Assembly (NCBI GenBank): GCA_018815325.1
Contig: JAHIYE010000009.1
Location: 62,001-126,000 of the forward strand
DNA length: 64,000 nucleotides
Source of the DNA: Gammaproteobacteria bacterium
GTDB taxonomy: Bacteria > Pseudomonadota > Gammaproteobacteria > Burkholderiales > Burkholderiaceae_C
Direction: 5' to 3'
The position numbers were made by a program, and so were the translations under genes. The first letter of the stretch is position 1, and every line of letters starts with the position of its first letter. This document shows positions 17,494 to 27,118 of this stretch, piece by piece. Below the pieces are notes generated by a model that worked only from the letters and a program-made list of their open reading frames with translations, made no database searches and was not told the origin of the DNA.

Positions 17494-18828
17494 ATGCTTA
17501 ACTTTCGCTTCATCGACCTGTTCGCTGGCCTCGGCGGGTTCCATCTGGCGCTGGACCGCCTCGGTGGAAAATGTGTCTTCGCGGCCGAGTGGAAGGAGCA
17601 CCTTCGCGACCTCTACAAAGAGAACTTCGGCCTGAGGCCGGAAGGCGACATCACGCTTGTCCATCCGCAGGATGTCCCGGATCATGACGTTCTGACTGCG
17701 GGCTTTCCATGCCAGCCATTTTCCAAGGCTGGCGAGCAGTTGGGCTTCGAGTGCACCGAGCAGGGCAATCTGTTCTTCAATGTCGCCTCCATCCTCCAGG
17801 AGAAGAAGCCTACCTACTTCATCCTTGAGAACGTCCCCAATCTGCTGAAGCATGACGAAGGCCGTACGTGGGCGGAAATCCAGAAGATTCTCGGCGAGCA
17901 ACTTGGGTATCACATACGAGCCGAGCGCTTCTCGCCACACAACTTCGGCATTCCGCAGATTCGTGAACGCGTCTACATCGTGGGTTCCCTACTGCCGCTC
18001 GATGCATTCGCTTGGCCTAAGACCTGCGACGCCGACACCAACATCGATACCGTGCTCGACGATAAGCCCGCCAACGCGAAGAAGCTGTCCGCCCAAGTAA
18101 ATGAGTGCCTAGAGACCTGGGACGCGTTCCTGAATGCCGCCCCGTCCACTGTGGAACTTCCGTCGTTTCCGCTCTGGTCAATGGAGTGGGGTGCAACCTA
18201 CCCGTACGAGGAGACCACTCCCCACGAGCTACAAAAGCAATACGGATACGACGGACTGCAGGGCTTCAAGGGTAGCCACGGGGCAAAGATTGGGTACCTG
18301 AAGACTTTCGAGGAGCGGTGGGCGGCGCTTCCGAGTCATGCTCGTACGCCACAGGCGAAGTTCCCAAAGTGGAAGCAGGACTTCATCCGGCAAAACCGCC
18401 AGTTTTATGACGACAACAAGACCTGGATTGACCCTTGGCTGCCAAAAGTTCTGAAGTTCCCGTCAAGCCTCCAAAAGCTCGAGTGGAACATCAAAGGCGG
18501 CAAGCGAAACATCTGGGACTACGTCATTCAATTCCGAGCTTCCGGCGTTCGTGTCAAGCGCCGCACTACCGCTCCCAGCTTGATTGCGATGACGGACACG
18601 CAGGTCCCCATCATCGGCTGGCAGAAGCGCTACATGACCCCCCACGAGTGCGCGCGCCTCCAGAGCCTCGACGAACTCAAGAAGCTCCCTGATAGCCCAA
18701 CCAAGGCGTTCGCCGCCCTTGGTAACGCTGTTAATTCGAAGGTCGTGGAAGTGGTGGCCAAAGCACTGCTAGGCACTCACACACCGGCCGAGGTAAAGCG
18801 CAAGCGCAAAGAACTCGAGGTGGCCTAA
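17494..18828 (+). CDS. DNA (cytosine-5) methyltransferase, 444 aa
   Basis: All main C5-methyltransferase motifs are visible: motif [16 protein letters not shown] (residues 6-20), motif [13 protein letters not shown] with catalytic C73, motif [10 protein letters not shown] (E112), motif [13 protein letters not shown] and motif [10 protein letters not shown] long target-recognition region lies between residues ~190 and 390. The ATG at 17494 gives the normal N-terminus. Its stop overlaps the next start by one base (TAATG). It presumably protects host sites from the nuclease encoded downstream. Confidence 0.93.
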   Translation: MLNFRFIDLFAGLGGFHLALDRLGGKCVFAAEWKEHLRDLYKENFGLRPEGDITLVHPQDVPDHDVLTAGFPCQPFSKAGEQLGFECTEQGNLFFNVASILQEKKPTYFILENVPNLLKHDEGRTWAEIQKILGEQLGYHIRAERFSPHNFGIPQIRERVYIVGSLLPLDAFAWPKTCDADTNIDTVLDDKPANAKKLSAQVNECLETWDAFLNAAPSTVELPSFPLWSMEWGATYPYEETTPHELQKQYGYDGLQGFKGSHGAKIGYLKTFEERWAALPSHARTPQAKFPKWKQDFIRQNRQFYDDNKTWIDPWLPKVLKFPSSLQKLEWNIKGGKRNIWDYVIQFRASGVRVKRRTTAPSLIAMTDTQVPIIGWQKRYMTPHECARLQSLDELKKLPDSPTKAFAALGNAVNSKVVEVVAKALLGTHTPAEVKRKRKELEVA

Positions 18829-20465
18829 TGCCCGTAGCAGGCGACCTGGGACCTATCGAAATCCGGCCTGAAGTAACAATGCTGTCGGTGCTCCGGCACC
18901 TGAACTACAAGCCATGGTTCGCAATCGCGGAGTTCATCGACAACGCGGTGCAGAGCTACGTGAGCAACAGAGATGCGCTTGTTGCGCTGCACGGCCCTGA
19001 CTACAAACTTAAGGTAGATGTCCGTATGGACACCTCAGGCCCAGGCTTGATAGTCGTTACCGACAATGCTGCCGGCATCTCCGCAGCCGACTTCCCGCGT
19101 GCCTTCCGAACTGCACAGGTCCCGACGGACCGGAGCGGCTTGTCCGAATTCGGAATGGGCATGAAGAGCGCGGCGTGTTGGTTCGCGCAGACGTGGAGCG
19201 TGCGCACAAAGGCGCTCGGGGAGCAGGTAGAACGCACCATTGCCTTCGACATACGACGCATCATTGACAACCGCATCGAAAGCTTGGACACGATTGTTCG
19301 AGAGGAAATGTCACCTGCACCGTACACCGTTGTGACGATGCGCGGCCTGCACCACGTTCCGCAAGGCCGAACCGTCGGAAAGATAAAAGAGCACCTGGCG
19401 AGTATTTATCGAATGTTCCTGCGCGACGGCCGGCTTGAGTTGACCTTCAACACGGAGCAATTGGCGTACACATCTGCGTCGGTTCTCACGGCCGTTCCGT
19501 ACTCGTCGCCTGGCGCGCCGATTCCAGATGCCGAACCGGTCGAGTGGACGAAGTTGATAGATCTGGACTTTGGCAAGGGGCAGCGAGTCACAGGTTTTGC
19601 TGCGCTCAGAGAGGTCGGCTCGACGCCGTACGCTGGGTTCGCACTGTTTCGGCGCGACCGCCTCATCGAGGGCAGTTACGACGAAACCTACCGGCCCAGC
19701 TTCATCTTCAAGCAAACCAACAGCTACCAATACCAGCGCCTATTCGGTGAGTTGCACGTCGAAGGCTTCGAAGTCAGCCACACCAAGGATGGCTTTCGCT
19801 GGGAAGAGTACGAAGACATATTCCTAGAGCACCTAAAAGCCGCACTCGAGGCAGAGCCGCTAGACCTTATTGCGCAAGCTGAAAACTATCGGGCGCTGCC
19901 GTCCCGCAAGACCATTGGGGCTCGAGCCGCCGCTGCGACTGACACGGTCGCAAAGCACCTCGCTGATGACGTCGCCCCTCTGCTGGTCGACGCGCGCAAG
20001 CATCCCGCGGCCCCTGAGACGCTGCCACCGGCGCTGGCGGAAGTCGACCTTAAGGCCTCTGAGCGCACGGTGACACTTGACGATGGGACGTACAGGTGGG
20101 TCGTTACGCTCAGAACGTCTATCGACCCTGCACGCGAGGACTGGGTCTCCGTCGCCAAGGATGATGTCGTGGCAGGAGATGAGGACAGAGTACGGCGCCT
20201 CGGCATCGACCTGTCCCTGGCGCATCCATTCTCAGTCGAGTTCCTTGGTGCAAACAACGAGAACGTGGAACTGTTTTTGCGCGTCGCCACAGCAGTAAGC
20301 ATTTCCTTGTTGCTCTCCGAGGACCTTTCGGGAAACCCACCCGAGAGTGTCCTATACCACTTCAACTACCTACTGAGAGGTGCGCTGGCCCGTGCCCCAA
20401 TGACGAATGGCAACCACGATCCAAATACTGAAAACCGTGAAGCCTCCCCTGCTGTGGGAGCCTAA
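18828..20465 (+). CDS. MORC/MutL-like GHKL ATPase of a restriction-type system, 545 aa
   Basis: The Bergerat ATP-binding fold is plain: AIAEFIDNAVQS with E35 and N39, VVTDNAAGIS (D79) and LSEFGMGMKSA (residues 105-115). The layout matches the prokaryotic MORC-like ATPases found in restriction-modification operons rather than Hsp90 or MutL proper. The ATPase probably couples DNA or target recognition to nuclease action (inference). It overlaps the methyltransferase by one base and the Z1 gene by about 59 bases, so the four genes form one transcript. Confidence 0.9.
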   Translation: MPVAGDLGPIEIRPEVTMLSVLRHLNYKPWFAIAEFIDNAVQSYVSNRDALVALHGPDYKLKVDVRMDTSGPGLIVVTDNAAGISAADFPRAFRTAQVPTDRSGLSEFGMGMKSAACWFAQTWSVRTKALGEQVERTIAFDIRRIIDNRIESLDTIVREEMSPAPYTVVTMRGLHHVPQGRTVGKIKEHLASIYRMFLRDGRLELTFNTEQLAYTSASVLTAVPYSSPGAPIPDAEPVEWTKLIDLDFGKGQRVTGFAALREVGSTPYAGFALFRRDRLIEGSYDETYRPSFIFKQTNSYQYQRLFGELHVEGFEVSHTKDGFRWEEYEDIFLEHLKAALEAEPLDLIAQAENYRALPSRKTIGARAAAATDTVAKHLADDVAPLLVDARKHPAAPETLPPALAEVDLKASERTVTLDDGTYRWVVTLRTSIDPAREDWVSVAKDDVVAGDEDRVRRLGIDLSLAHPFSVEFLGANNENVELFLRVATAVSISLLLSEDLSGNPPESVLYHFNYLLRGALARAPMTNGNHDPNTENREASPAVGA

Positions 20466-22674
20466 GCCCAAGGACTTCACTGACGCCTTCCTCGAAAGCA
20501 AGGCGGCGGACCCGAACGGTCCGAACATCAAAGAGCTGACGTCCGGGCCCAAGTCCGTGCTGCACGAGTCCTTGTGCATCCTTGGTCGCTGCTTGCCTCC
20601 CACTGAACCTGCCGGCCGCGAAACTGGCCTGGTAGTGGGGTATGTTCAAAGCGGCAAGACAATGTCGTTCGAGACCGTGATCGCTCTGGCCCGGGACAAC
20701 GGCTATGGACTGGTCATTGTGTTGGCGGGCACGAAGAATACGCTCCGAAGCCAGTCCGAGGACCGCTTGAAGAAGGACCTCGGTCTGGTGAATGGCAGCG
20801 ACCATTGGCACCACTTCTCCAATCCAACTAAGAAGCTGCGCTCGCAAATTGAAGGCCGGATTGACGACTGGCGCAAGAAACATTCGCGCAAGTCGCTGCT
20901 AGTCACTGTCCTCAAGCATGGCGGGCACCTCGACAAGCTCACCGAGGTGCTTGGCTCCGTAAACCTCACCGACGTGCCAACGCTCATCGTGGACGATGAG
21001 AGCGACCAGGCGAGCCTCAACACGAACGCCAGCAGAATTCGCACGAACCGGGTGCCGGCAACGGCAATGAGCACGACCTACGAGCGCATACTCGGTTTGC
21101 GCGACGTGCTACCGCATCACTCGTACCTTCAGTACACGGCAACACCTCAGGCCAATCTGCTTTTGGCCCAGACAGACCTTCTCAATCCTTCATTCTCCGA
21201 GCTCGTAACGCCAGGCGACGGCTATACGGGCGGCCATGCCTTCTTCAAGAGAACTACGGACTTGACGGTGGACATACCTCCCGGCGATGTGCCGACCGCG
21301 CAGACTCCGCTGAAGAGTCCACCGAAGAGTCTTCTGAGCGCGCTCCGATATTTCTTGCTTGTTGCGGCTCAGCACGCGTTGACGCGCGACCGGAATAGCC
21401 TCAAGCCGAAGGACCGAAACCGTTCGATGATGGTTCATCCTGCGGCGGCTACAGCATCACACAAGGTCTACAAAGGCTGGGTGGAGAGGGCGTATCGAAG
21501 CCTGAAGAAGATGATTGGAGACGAGCACACGACGAAGCCGGCAGCCGTCGCGGCCATCTTCCAATCGGAGTACGTTTCGCTCGCCAAAACCTACACGGAC
21601 ATCAAGCCACTGGGGGACCTCATCGAGGCAATGGTCGAGGATGTCTTCACAGATCTCGACCATGCGGAGGTCAATAGCACTCCCGAGGCCAATGAGGTCG
21701 ATTGGACAGCCACGCGCTACTGGATTCTTATCGGCGGTGCAAACCTTGACCGCGGGTACACCGTGGAAGGCCTCTGTATTACGTATATGCCCCGTGCGCT
21801 CGGTGGCTCACCCGCTGCGGATACCTTGCAGCAGCGGGCGCGTTTCTTTGGCTACAAGAAGTCCTATCTCGGTCTGTGCCGGGTGTTCTTGCAAGCCGGT
21901 GTACGGCAGGCATTCACCGAGTACATCGAGCACGAGGACTTCATCCGAGAGGCGCTCGAGAAGCATCGAGGGAAACCCCTGCGGGACTGGCGGCGGGACT
22001 TCATCCTGACCCAGATGCTTAGGCCCACGCGACTCAACGTTATCGGTCTCGGCACTCGTCGAGTGCTCGTCGACGAGTGGATGGTTCCGAGCGTCCTTCA
22101 TCGAGATGCCGCGGCGGTTGCGGTCAATCACAAGCTGTTGGATGACGTTGAAAATCACTGGAGCGCAGGCTTCACACGCGTCAACGCGGCGACGATTCCG
22201 CAGCTAGCTCCTGCTAAGGGTCGGTCTCCCAATGACCTCATCGAAGCCGTCCCGCTGAAAACAGTGCTCGACGATTTCTTACTGAAGGTCGAGGTGAAGG
22301 ACCCCGGCGATGCCGAGGAACACGGTGCAATGCTTGTAGCGCTTGGCAGTCTGCTGGCCAAGGACCCATCACTGAAGGTTGACGTGTACCTAATGAACAA
22401 CCTGAAGGCTGGCTACAGAAGTCGTGTTGGTACTGGAACTCTCGCCGCCAGCCATCCATGGGCACCCATCAACCAATACTTCAGCGCGAGCGCGAACTCA
22501 GTCAACGACAAGAGCTTCTTCACCCCAGACCGCCTTTCGCTACAGTTGCGGCGGTTCGACCTTGGTCACCACCTGAACCGGGCTGACTTGGCCGATATCC
22601 GAAATGTCGCCTGGTACGCGCTGCGTGTGCCCAAGCGCTTCGGTAAAGACTTGCTGGTAGAGGCGCGCGGCTGA
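20407..22674 (+). CDS. Z1-domain superfamily II ATPase, 755 aa
   Basis: The Walker A has the Z1 form GYVQSGKT (residues 78-85). Other helicase-like motifs are VDDESDQ near 195, YTATPQA, GGANLDRGYTVEG and QQRARFFGYKK, the last resembling motif VI. These are the hallmarks of the Z1 domain family, which co-occurs with MORC-like ATPases and a PD-(D/E)XK nuclease. The start overlaps the GHKL gene by 59 bases with no visible ribosome site; a GTG at 20437 is an alternative. Its stop overlaps the nuclease start by one base. Confidence 0.92.
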   Translation: MATTIQILKTVKPPLLWEPKPKDFTDAFLESKAADPNGPNIKELTSGPKSVLHESLCILGRCLPPTEPAGRETGLVVGYVQSGKTMSFETVIALARDNGYGLVIVLAGTKNTLRSQSEDRLKKDLGLVNGSDHWHHFSNPTKKLRSQIEGRIDDWRKKHSRKSLLVTVLKHGGHLDKLTEVLGSVNLTDVPTLIVDDESDQASLNTNASRIRTNRVPATAMSTTYERILGLRDVLPHHSYLQYTATPQANLLLAQTDLLNPSFSELVTPGDGYTGGHAFFKRTTDLTVDIPPGDVPTAQTPLKSPPKSLLSALRYFLLVAAQHALTRDRNSLKPKDRNRSMMVHPAAATASHKVYKGWVERAYRSLKKMIGDEHTTKPAAVAAIFQSEYVSLAKTYTDIKPLGDLIEAMVEDVFTDLDHAEVNSTPEANEVDWTATRYWILIGGANLDRGYTVEGLCITYMPRALGGSPAADTLQQRARFFGYKKSYLGLCRVFLQAGVRQAFTEYIEHEDFIREALEKHRGKPLRDWRRDFILTQMLRPTRLNVIGLGTRRVLVDEWMVPSVLHRDAAAVAVNHKLLDDVENHWSAGFTRVNAATIPQLAPAKGRSPNDLIEAVPLKTVLDDFLLKVEVKDPGDAEEHGAMLVALGSLLAKDPSLKVDVYLMNNLKAGYRSRVGTGTLAASHPWAPINQYFSASANSVNDKSFFTPDRLSLQLRRFDLGHHLNRADLADIRNVAWYALRVPKRFGKDLLVEARG

Positions 22675-23645
22675 TGGACTTGTACGAAGGGTTTCAGGCG
22701 CTGGTATCCGCCACATCCTCTACTGAGTTCGCGGCGGTACCGGTTGGCGCGCGCCGGAATGACTTCTTGGCAAAGAGTGCCGACGGTGCGCCGATTTTCC
22801 TCGTCAGCGACTCCAGCGCTGCCACATACACGCCCGGGACCACTCTGAAACACCTGAGCATCCAGTTTCATGTTACCTGCCGAGTTCAATCTGCAGCGGG
22901 CCCCGTGGACGGGCAGTTCGCGCTCATCGCATGCGATACGGCAGTTCCAGAACTGTACGAACTTTTCGTCAGGTGTGTGGGAGCTGCGATTGAACAGCTC
23001 CCAGACGCTGCGAAGACTCCGGACATCGAGTCGTGCGTGAGGTCGTTGCTTAACCTCTTTCGCGCAATGAACGCTCCGGGTGGGCGTGAGATTGCCGGTC
23101 TTTGGGCGGAACTCTTCGTCATCGTCCAATCCGTCAACGTTTCGGCCGCAGTCCGGGCGTGGCACGCAAACACATTCGAGCGATTCGACTTCTCGTGGCT
23201 TGGCGGTGTACTTGAAGTGAAGGCCACGCAAGGTGGGGCGCGCGTTCACGAATTTTCGCTCGAACAACTGGCCGTTCCGTCAGCGGGTCTTGGGCTGGTC
23301 GCCTCGCTGCTTCTCCAGCCTCTGACGAACGGTGTTGGTGTTATGGATTTGGCGACCAAGATTGACGCGGCTCTTCATGATGAAGGTGACCTTCGACAAC
23401 GTCTTTGGTCGAACATCGCGACCGCACTTGGAAGCGAATTCAGCGAGAAGTTGGATCGGCGCTACGACCTGAGCTTCGCGGAGCGCCAGGTGGCAGTGTT
23501 CAACATGGCTGACGTACCAGCGCCGGAGCGGCCGATTGACCCTCGTGTCACCGCCCTCCGATTTCGTTCCGACCTGACAACAATGACTTCAACTGTCGCC
23601 GAATCAGGGCTCAAAGCCCTGTCGGGCCTCTTCCGGACTACATGA
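22674..23645 (+). CDS. PD-(D/E)XK motif nuclease (DUF4420-like), 323 aa
   Basis: The probable catalytic core is GLWAELFVI (helix glutamate, ~residues 143-151), FERFDFSW (~167) and LEVKAT (~182). Together they form the E...D...EVK pattern of PD-(D/E)XK enzymes. The surrounding sequence matches the DUF4420-type proteins that close Z1/GHKL/methyltransferase operons. It is the last gene of the cassette and the likely DNA-cleaving subunit. Confidence 0.85.
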   Translation: MDLYEGFQALVSATSSTEFAAVPVGARRNDFLAKSADGAPIFLVSDSSAATYTPGTTLKHLSIQFHVTCRVQSAAGPVDGQFALIACDTAVPELYELFVRCVGAAIEQLPDAAKTPDIESCVRSLLNLFRAMNAPGGREIAGLWAELFVIVQSVNVSAAVRAWHANTFERFDFSWLGGVLEVKATQGGARVHEFSLEQLAVPSAGLGLVASLLLQPLTNGVGVMDLATKIDAALHDEGDLRQRLWSNIATALGSEFSEKLDRRYDLSFAERQVAVFNMADVPAPERPIDPRVTALRFRSDLTTMTSTVAESGLKALSGLFRTT

Positions 23646-23866
23646 AGCCATCGCCTACGAGGGGTGGCGCCTGATCCGTCGGGACATGAATAGAGGCGCA
23701 AGGTTACGCGAAGCACCCTGCGACACCACATTCACCGTTTCTGCGCACCTTCAGTGAAGATCGGCCATGTGTGTCCTTGTCGCTTCATTGCCATAAAGAC
23801 CCAGCGGCCGCTAGGTGGGTGCAAGCGGTCCTTGCGCTGTCCGACGCGACCGACCGCAACCGCTGT
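23646..23866. other. Non-coding stretch at right edge of the restriction island
   Basis: No open frame with coding character is present. The text around 23750-23860 (TGTGTCCTTGTCGCTTCATT and following) looks like dispersed intergenic sequence of this bacterial group, but I cannot confirm this. It probably represents the right junction of the island. Confidence 0.35.
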
Positions 23867-24022
23867 ATTCTGTTGAAAAACTCGACTGAACAAAATTTCT
23901 CAAGAATTTAGGGGTCATCAAACCATTAGCTGCCCCTCGATCGTCGATCCTGAGCCGTTCTGAAAGGTTGATTTTTTAGCAAAATCAATTCGCAGCGAGC
24001 TCTGCGAGTTTTTCAACAGAAT
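23867..24022. mobile_element. MITE-like element, 156 bp with perfect 18-bp terminal inverted repeats
   Basis: ATTCTGTTGAAAAACTCG at 23867-23884 is exactly mirrored by CGAGTTTTTCAACAGAAT at 24005-24022. The interior has no coding frame. CGCTG occurs just outside each end (23861-23865 and 24023-24027), a possible target-site duplication with one or two bases of slack. The GTTGAAAAAC end resembles insertion-sequence termini, so a non-autonomous derivative is likely. Confidence 0.75.
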
Positions 24023-24115
24023 CGCTGCAAACCAGTCATCAGCTGAGCCCATCGAAAAACGTTGAGGGTCAATAATCGCCGCTCACTGAACTCCAGCCCA
24101 AACCCCAGCTCACAC

Positions 24116-24145
24116 AATGTCGACATTCCATCAACATTGTCGACA
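24116..24145. promoter_or_regulatory. Paired TGTCGACA palindromes, candidate enhancer (UAS)
   Basis: TGTCGACA occurs at 24118-24125 (inside the perfect palindrome AATGTCGACATT) and again at 24138-24145. The sites are exactly 20 bp centre to centre, close to two helical turns. They lie about 120 bp upstream of a consensus sigma-54 promoter, the normal place for activator binding. Confidence 0.65.
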
Positions 24146-24190
24146 CAGCCTCGCCGGCCAACAACCAGCACCTCCTGATTTGCTCCTTTT

Positions 24191-24236
24191 TTAATAGCTA
24201 CTTGCGCATACTGCAAAAGGGCTACAGCCACTTTTT
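24191..24236 (+). repeat. Dispersed Comamonadaceae-type repeat, copy 4 (intergenic)
   Basis: TTAATAGCTACTTGCGC, then AAAAGGGCTACAGCCAC and a TTTTTAT tail. This copy is close to the pattern seen at copies 1, 3 and 5. It lies between the putative enhancer and the sigma-54 promoter. Confidence 0.72.
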
Positions 24237-24263
24237 ATAATAATTTTTATCGACACCGCTGCA

Positions 24264-24278
24264 TGGCACGGGGGTTGC
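24264..24278 (+). promoter_or_regulatory. Sigma-54 (-24/-12) promoter for the rhodanese operon
   Basis: TGGCACGGGGGTTGC matches TGGCACG-N4-TTGC, with GG and GC separated by the required 10 bases. Transcription would start near 24290, leaving a 34-nt leader with GAGAGGA ahead of the ATG at 24324. Confidence 0.8.
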
Positions 24279-24323
24279 AATAAGCAACACAGGCATCTGC
24301 CTTCAACCCGTTGAGAGGACACC

Positions 24324-25241
24324 ATGAGCACAGCGACCACTCCCGCCACAGTTTCCACTGTTCTGATTTCTCCCGCCGAGCTGCAAGCCCTGCAAGCCAG
24401 CGAGCCGGTGGTCGTCATCGACACGCGCGATGCCGACACCTATGCCCTGGGCCACATCCCGGGCGCGGTGAACCTGCGTGAGACCTTTACCTTTCTCGCC
24501 ACCTCCACCCCTGAGGGGCTGAAGGAGCTCAAGGCCACTTTTGCCACCCACCTGGGTGCCGTGGGCCTGTCGGGCAAGGAGACCGCCGTGTTTTACGAAG
24601 ACGCGCTGAACAGTGGCTACGGCCAATCCTGCCGCGGCTACTACCTGCTCACCTGGCTGGGCTACCCCAAGATCAAGGTGCTCAACGGCGGCTTCTCGGC
24701 CTGGAAGGCGGCCGGCCTGCCGGTCTCCACCGAGACGGTGACGCCGGTGCCTGCTACTTTCCCCGCCAACCTGCCCATGGCCGACGTGATGCTGACCAAG
24801 GAGGACGTGGCCGCCGTACTGGGCACCGACACCGTGCTGCTCGACGTGCGCGACGTGGACGAATGGATTGGCGACAGCTCCAGCCCCTATGGCAAGGACT
24901 TTGCCCCGCGCAAGGGCCGCCTGCCCGGCGCCAAGTGGGTGGAGTGGTACCGCTTCATGAAGCCCACCGCGCAGGGCCCGATGTTCAAGTCGCCCGACGA
25001 AGTGCGCGCCGAGTGCGCCACCCAGGGCATCAGCCCCGACGACACGGTGTACCTCTATTGCTTCAAGGGTGCCCGCGCCTCCAACACCTTCCTGGCCCTC
25101 AAGCAGGCGGGCTTTGGCGATGTGCGCATGTACTTTGGCTCGTGGAACGAATGGTCGCGCGACGACAGCCTGCCCATCGAGTCTGGCCTGCCCACCGCCA
25201 AGAGCACGCGCGCCAAGCCTGCACTCGCGATGGCGGCCTGA
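24324..25241 (+). CDS. Sulfurtransferase, two rhodanese domains, 305 aa
   Basis: Two rhodanese modules are visible. The first (residues ~20-135) opens with VVIDTRDADTYALGHIPGAVN. The second (~155-290) has LLDVRDVDEW and the active-site loop YCFKGARASN with the persulfide-forming C246. This is the thiosulfate/3-mercaptopyruvate sulfurtransferase layout. It is the first gene after a sigma-54 promoter and is followed by OsmC, an acyl-CoA-dehydrogenase-like protein and a rubredoxin reductase, suggesting sulfur mobilisation. Confidence 0.9.
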   Translation: MSTATTPATVSTVLISPAELQALQASEPVVVIDTRDADTYALGHIPGAVNLRETFTFLATSTPEGLKELKATFATHLGAVGLSGKETAVFYEDALNSGYGQSCRGYYLLTWLGYPKIKVLNGGFSAWKAAGLPVSTETVTPVPATFPANLPMADVMLTKEDVAAVLGTDTVLLDVRDVDEWIGDSSSPYGKDFAPRKGRLPGAKWVEWYRFMKPTAQGPMFKSPDEVRAECATQGISPDDTVYLYCFKGARASNTFLALKQAGFGDVRMYFGSWNEWSRDDSLPIESGLPTAKSTRAKPALAMAA

Positions 25242-25318
25242 GACCGCACGCGCTGTCACGCATGGCTGTCGCACCGCCCCTCTATTACCAACCCTGTCTC
25301 TTGAAAAAGGAAAAACAC

Positions 25319-25891
25319 ATGTCCTCCGCTGAACTGCTGGAACCCACTGCCTCCGTCACCACTGTCAAGGCCTACCTGCGCCCGATCGACCGCGACGGCC
25401 TGATGGCCTTTGCCGAGAAAGGCCGCAACAACCCCGCCAGCCGCGGCACCAACAAGGTCCACACCGTGATGGAGGGCCAGTACCGCTCGCTCAGCACGGT
25501 GGGCAACCATGCGCCGGTGGTGGTGGATGAGCCGCTGCACCTGTTCGGCCAGGACACGGCGCCCGCACCGGGCGAGATTGTGCTCTCGGGTCTGGGTGGC
25601 TGCCTGGCCGTGGGCATCACCGCCGTGGCCACCTGGAAGCAGGTGAAGCTGACCAAGCTGGAGGTGTTTCTGGAGGGCGACATTGGCAACCCCGCCGCCT
25701 GGGGCGCCGATGGCGCGCTGCAGAAGACACCCCCCGAGATGGGCTTCCAGGCGATCCGCGTGAAGGTGCTGGTAGAGGGCGACGCGCCGCGCGAGGTGCT
25801 GGACGAGATCGTGCAGCACGCCAACTACTACTCGCCGGTGGCCAACACCCTGCGCAACCCGATTCCGTTCACCATCGGCCTGGCTGACTGA
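25319..25891 (+). CDS. OsmC-family protein, 190 aa
   Basis: The protein has the OsmC core, with GEIVLSGLGGCLAVGIT carrying the first cysteine (C95) and a C-terminal ANYYSPVANTLRNP. In peroxidase-active OsmC/Ohr proteins a second cysteine precedes PV; here serine stands in that place, so thiol-peroxidase activity is doubtful. The start at 25319 has AAAGGA about 6-11 nt upstream. It lies 77 bp after the sulfurtransferase and 45 bp before the flavoprotein gene. Confidence 0.85.
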   Translation: MSSAELLEPTASVTTVKAYLRPIDRDGLMAFAEKGRNNPASRGTNKVHTVMEGQYRSLSTVGNHAPVVVDEPLHLFGQDTAPAPGEIVLSGLGGCLAVGITAVATWKQVKLTKLEVFLEGDIGNPAAWGADGALQKTPPEMGFQAIRVKVLVEGDAPREVLDEIVQHANYYSPVANTLRNPIPFTIGLAD

Positions 25892-25936
25892 GCCCAGCCA
25901 AGCCTGCATACACCCGCCACTACCCAAGGAGCCCGC

Positions 25937-27118
25937 ATGAACCCCGCCGACCTGCCCCGTGACCTGACTGCTGCACCGCCCCTGGCGGCCGATGCCCTGC
26001 TGGCCGCCGTGCGCGAGGTGGCACAGGGGCCGCTGCAACAGCAGGTAGAGGCCATTGACCGCGAGGGCCACTACCCTGCGGCGGTGTTGCTGCAACTGGG
26101 TGCACTGGGTGCCATGAGCGCGCACCTGGACGCACCCGCAGGCCCGGGCAACTACGGCCTGGCGATCCAGGCCATGGCCGAGGTGTCTCGCGTGTGCGGC
26201 GCCACCGGCTTCATGATGTGGTGCCAGGCGGTGTGCGGCCTGTACATGCAGCAATCGGGCAACCCGGCGCTGATGGGCGAGGCACTCATGCAGCACAGCC
26301 GCGGCGAGCGTCTGGGCGGCACGGCCCTGTCCAACCCGATGAAGAGTTATGCGCAGATTGAGAGCCTGCTGCTCAAGGCGGTTCCTGTGGAGGGTGGCTA
26401 CATCGTCAACGGCACGCTGCCCTGGGTCAGCAACCTGGGGCCCGACCATTACTTTGGCGCCATTGCGGCGGTGATGGATGGCGAGCAGCCCGCCGCTGCA
26501 ACAGGAAGCGCCGCATCCGCGTCGCGGGAAGTAATGTTCCTGCTGCGCTGCGATGCGCCGGGCGTGGAGTTGCGCGAGTGCCCCAGCTTCTCGGCCATGG
26601 AGGGCACGGGTACTTATGGTGTGCGGGTAAAGGACCTTTTCATTGGTGCAGACGAGATCATGGCCGACCCCACCAAGCCCACCATTGCCCGCATACGCGC
26701 CGCGTTTGTGATGCTCCAGTGCGGCATGGCGGTGGGCATCACGCAGGGTGCGATCGACTCCATGTGGGCGGTGGAGCCGCAGCTTGGCCATGTGAACCAG
26801 TTTCTCGAAGACCGGCCCGATACGCTGCAGGCCGAGCTGGACGGCCTGACGCAGCGTGTGATGCGCCTGGCCGAGACGCCGTTCGACAGCTCCAATGACT
26901 TTTTCATCGACGTGCTCGACGCACGCGCGCATGGCGCCGAGCTATGCCTGCGGGCTGCCCAGTCTGCCCTGCTGCACCAGGGTGCGCGCGGCTACCTGAT
27001 GAGCTCGGAGGTGCAGCGGCGCGTGCGCGAGTCGCACTTTGTGGCCATCGTCACACCGGCCATCAAGCACCTGCGCAAGGAGATGGCGCGCCTGAGTGCC
27101 GAGGAGATGCCGGCATGA
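25937..27118 (+). CDS. Acyl-CoA-dehydrogenase-fold flavoprotein (possible DszC/SfnB-like oxidase), 393 aa
   Basis: The three-part acyl-CoA dehydrogenase fold can be followed: helical N-terminus, central beta domain ([21 protein letters not shown], then a MFLLRC strand) and a C-terminal helical bundle ending [27 protein letters not shown]. No clear CoA-dehydrogenase catalytic glutamate context is visible. The fold is shared with reduced-flavin monooxygenases of organosulfur metabolism (DszC, SfnB). The sulfur-related neighbours favour that reading, but it is inference. The stop overlaps the next start (ATGA). Confidence 0.75.
   Translation: MNPADLPRDLTAAPPLAADALLAAVREVAQGPLQQQVEAIDREGHYPAAVLLQLGALGAMSAHLDAPAGPGNYGLAIQAMAEVSRVCGATGFMMWCQAVCGLYMQQSGNPALMGEALMQHSRGERLGGTALSNPMKSYAQIESLLLKAVPVEGGYIVNGTLPWVSNLGPDHYFGAIAAVMDGEQPAAATGSAASASREVMFLLRCDAPGVELRECPSFSAMEGTGTYGVRVKDLFIGADEIMADPTKPTIARIRAAFVMLQCGMAVGITQGAIDSMWAVEPQLGHVNQFLEDRPDTLQAELDGLTQRVMRLAETPFDSSNDFFIDVLDARAHGAELCLRAAQSALLHQGARGYLMSSEVQRRVRESHFVAIVTPAIKHLRKEMARLSAEEMPA

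Noticed and set aside
17000-23860. Direct repeats (att sites) or an integrase bounding the restriction island
   Set aside because: I compared both flanks by eye and found no convincing matching repeats, and no integrase or tRNA gene is present.
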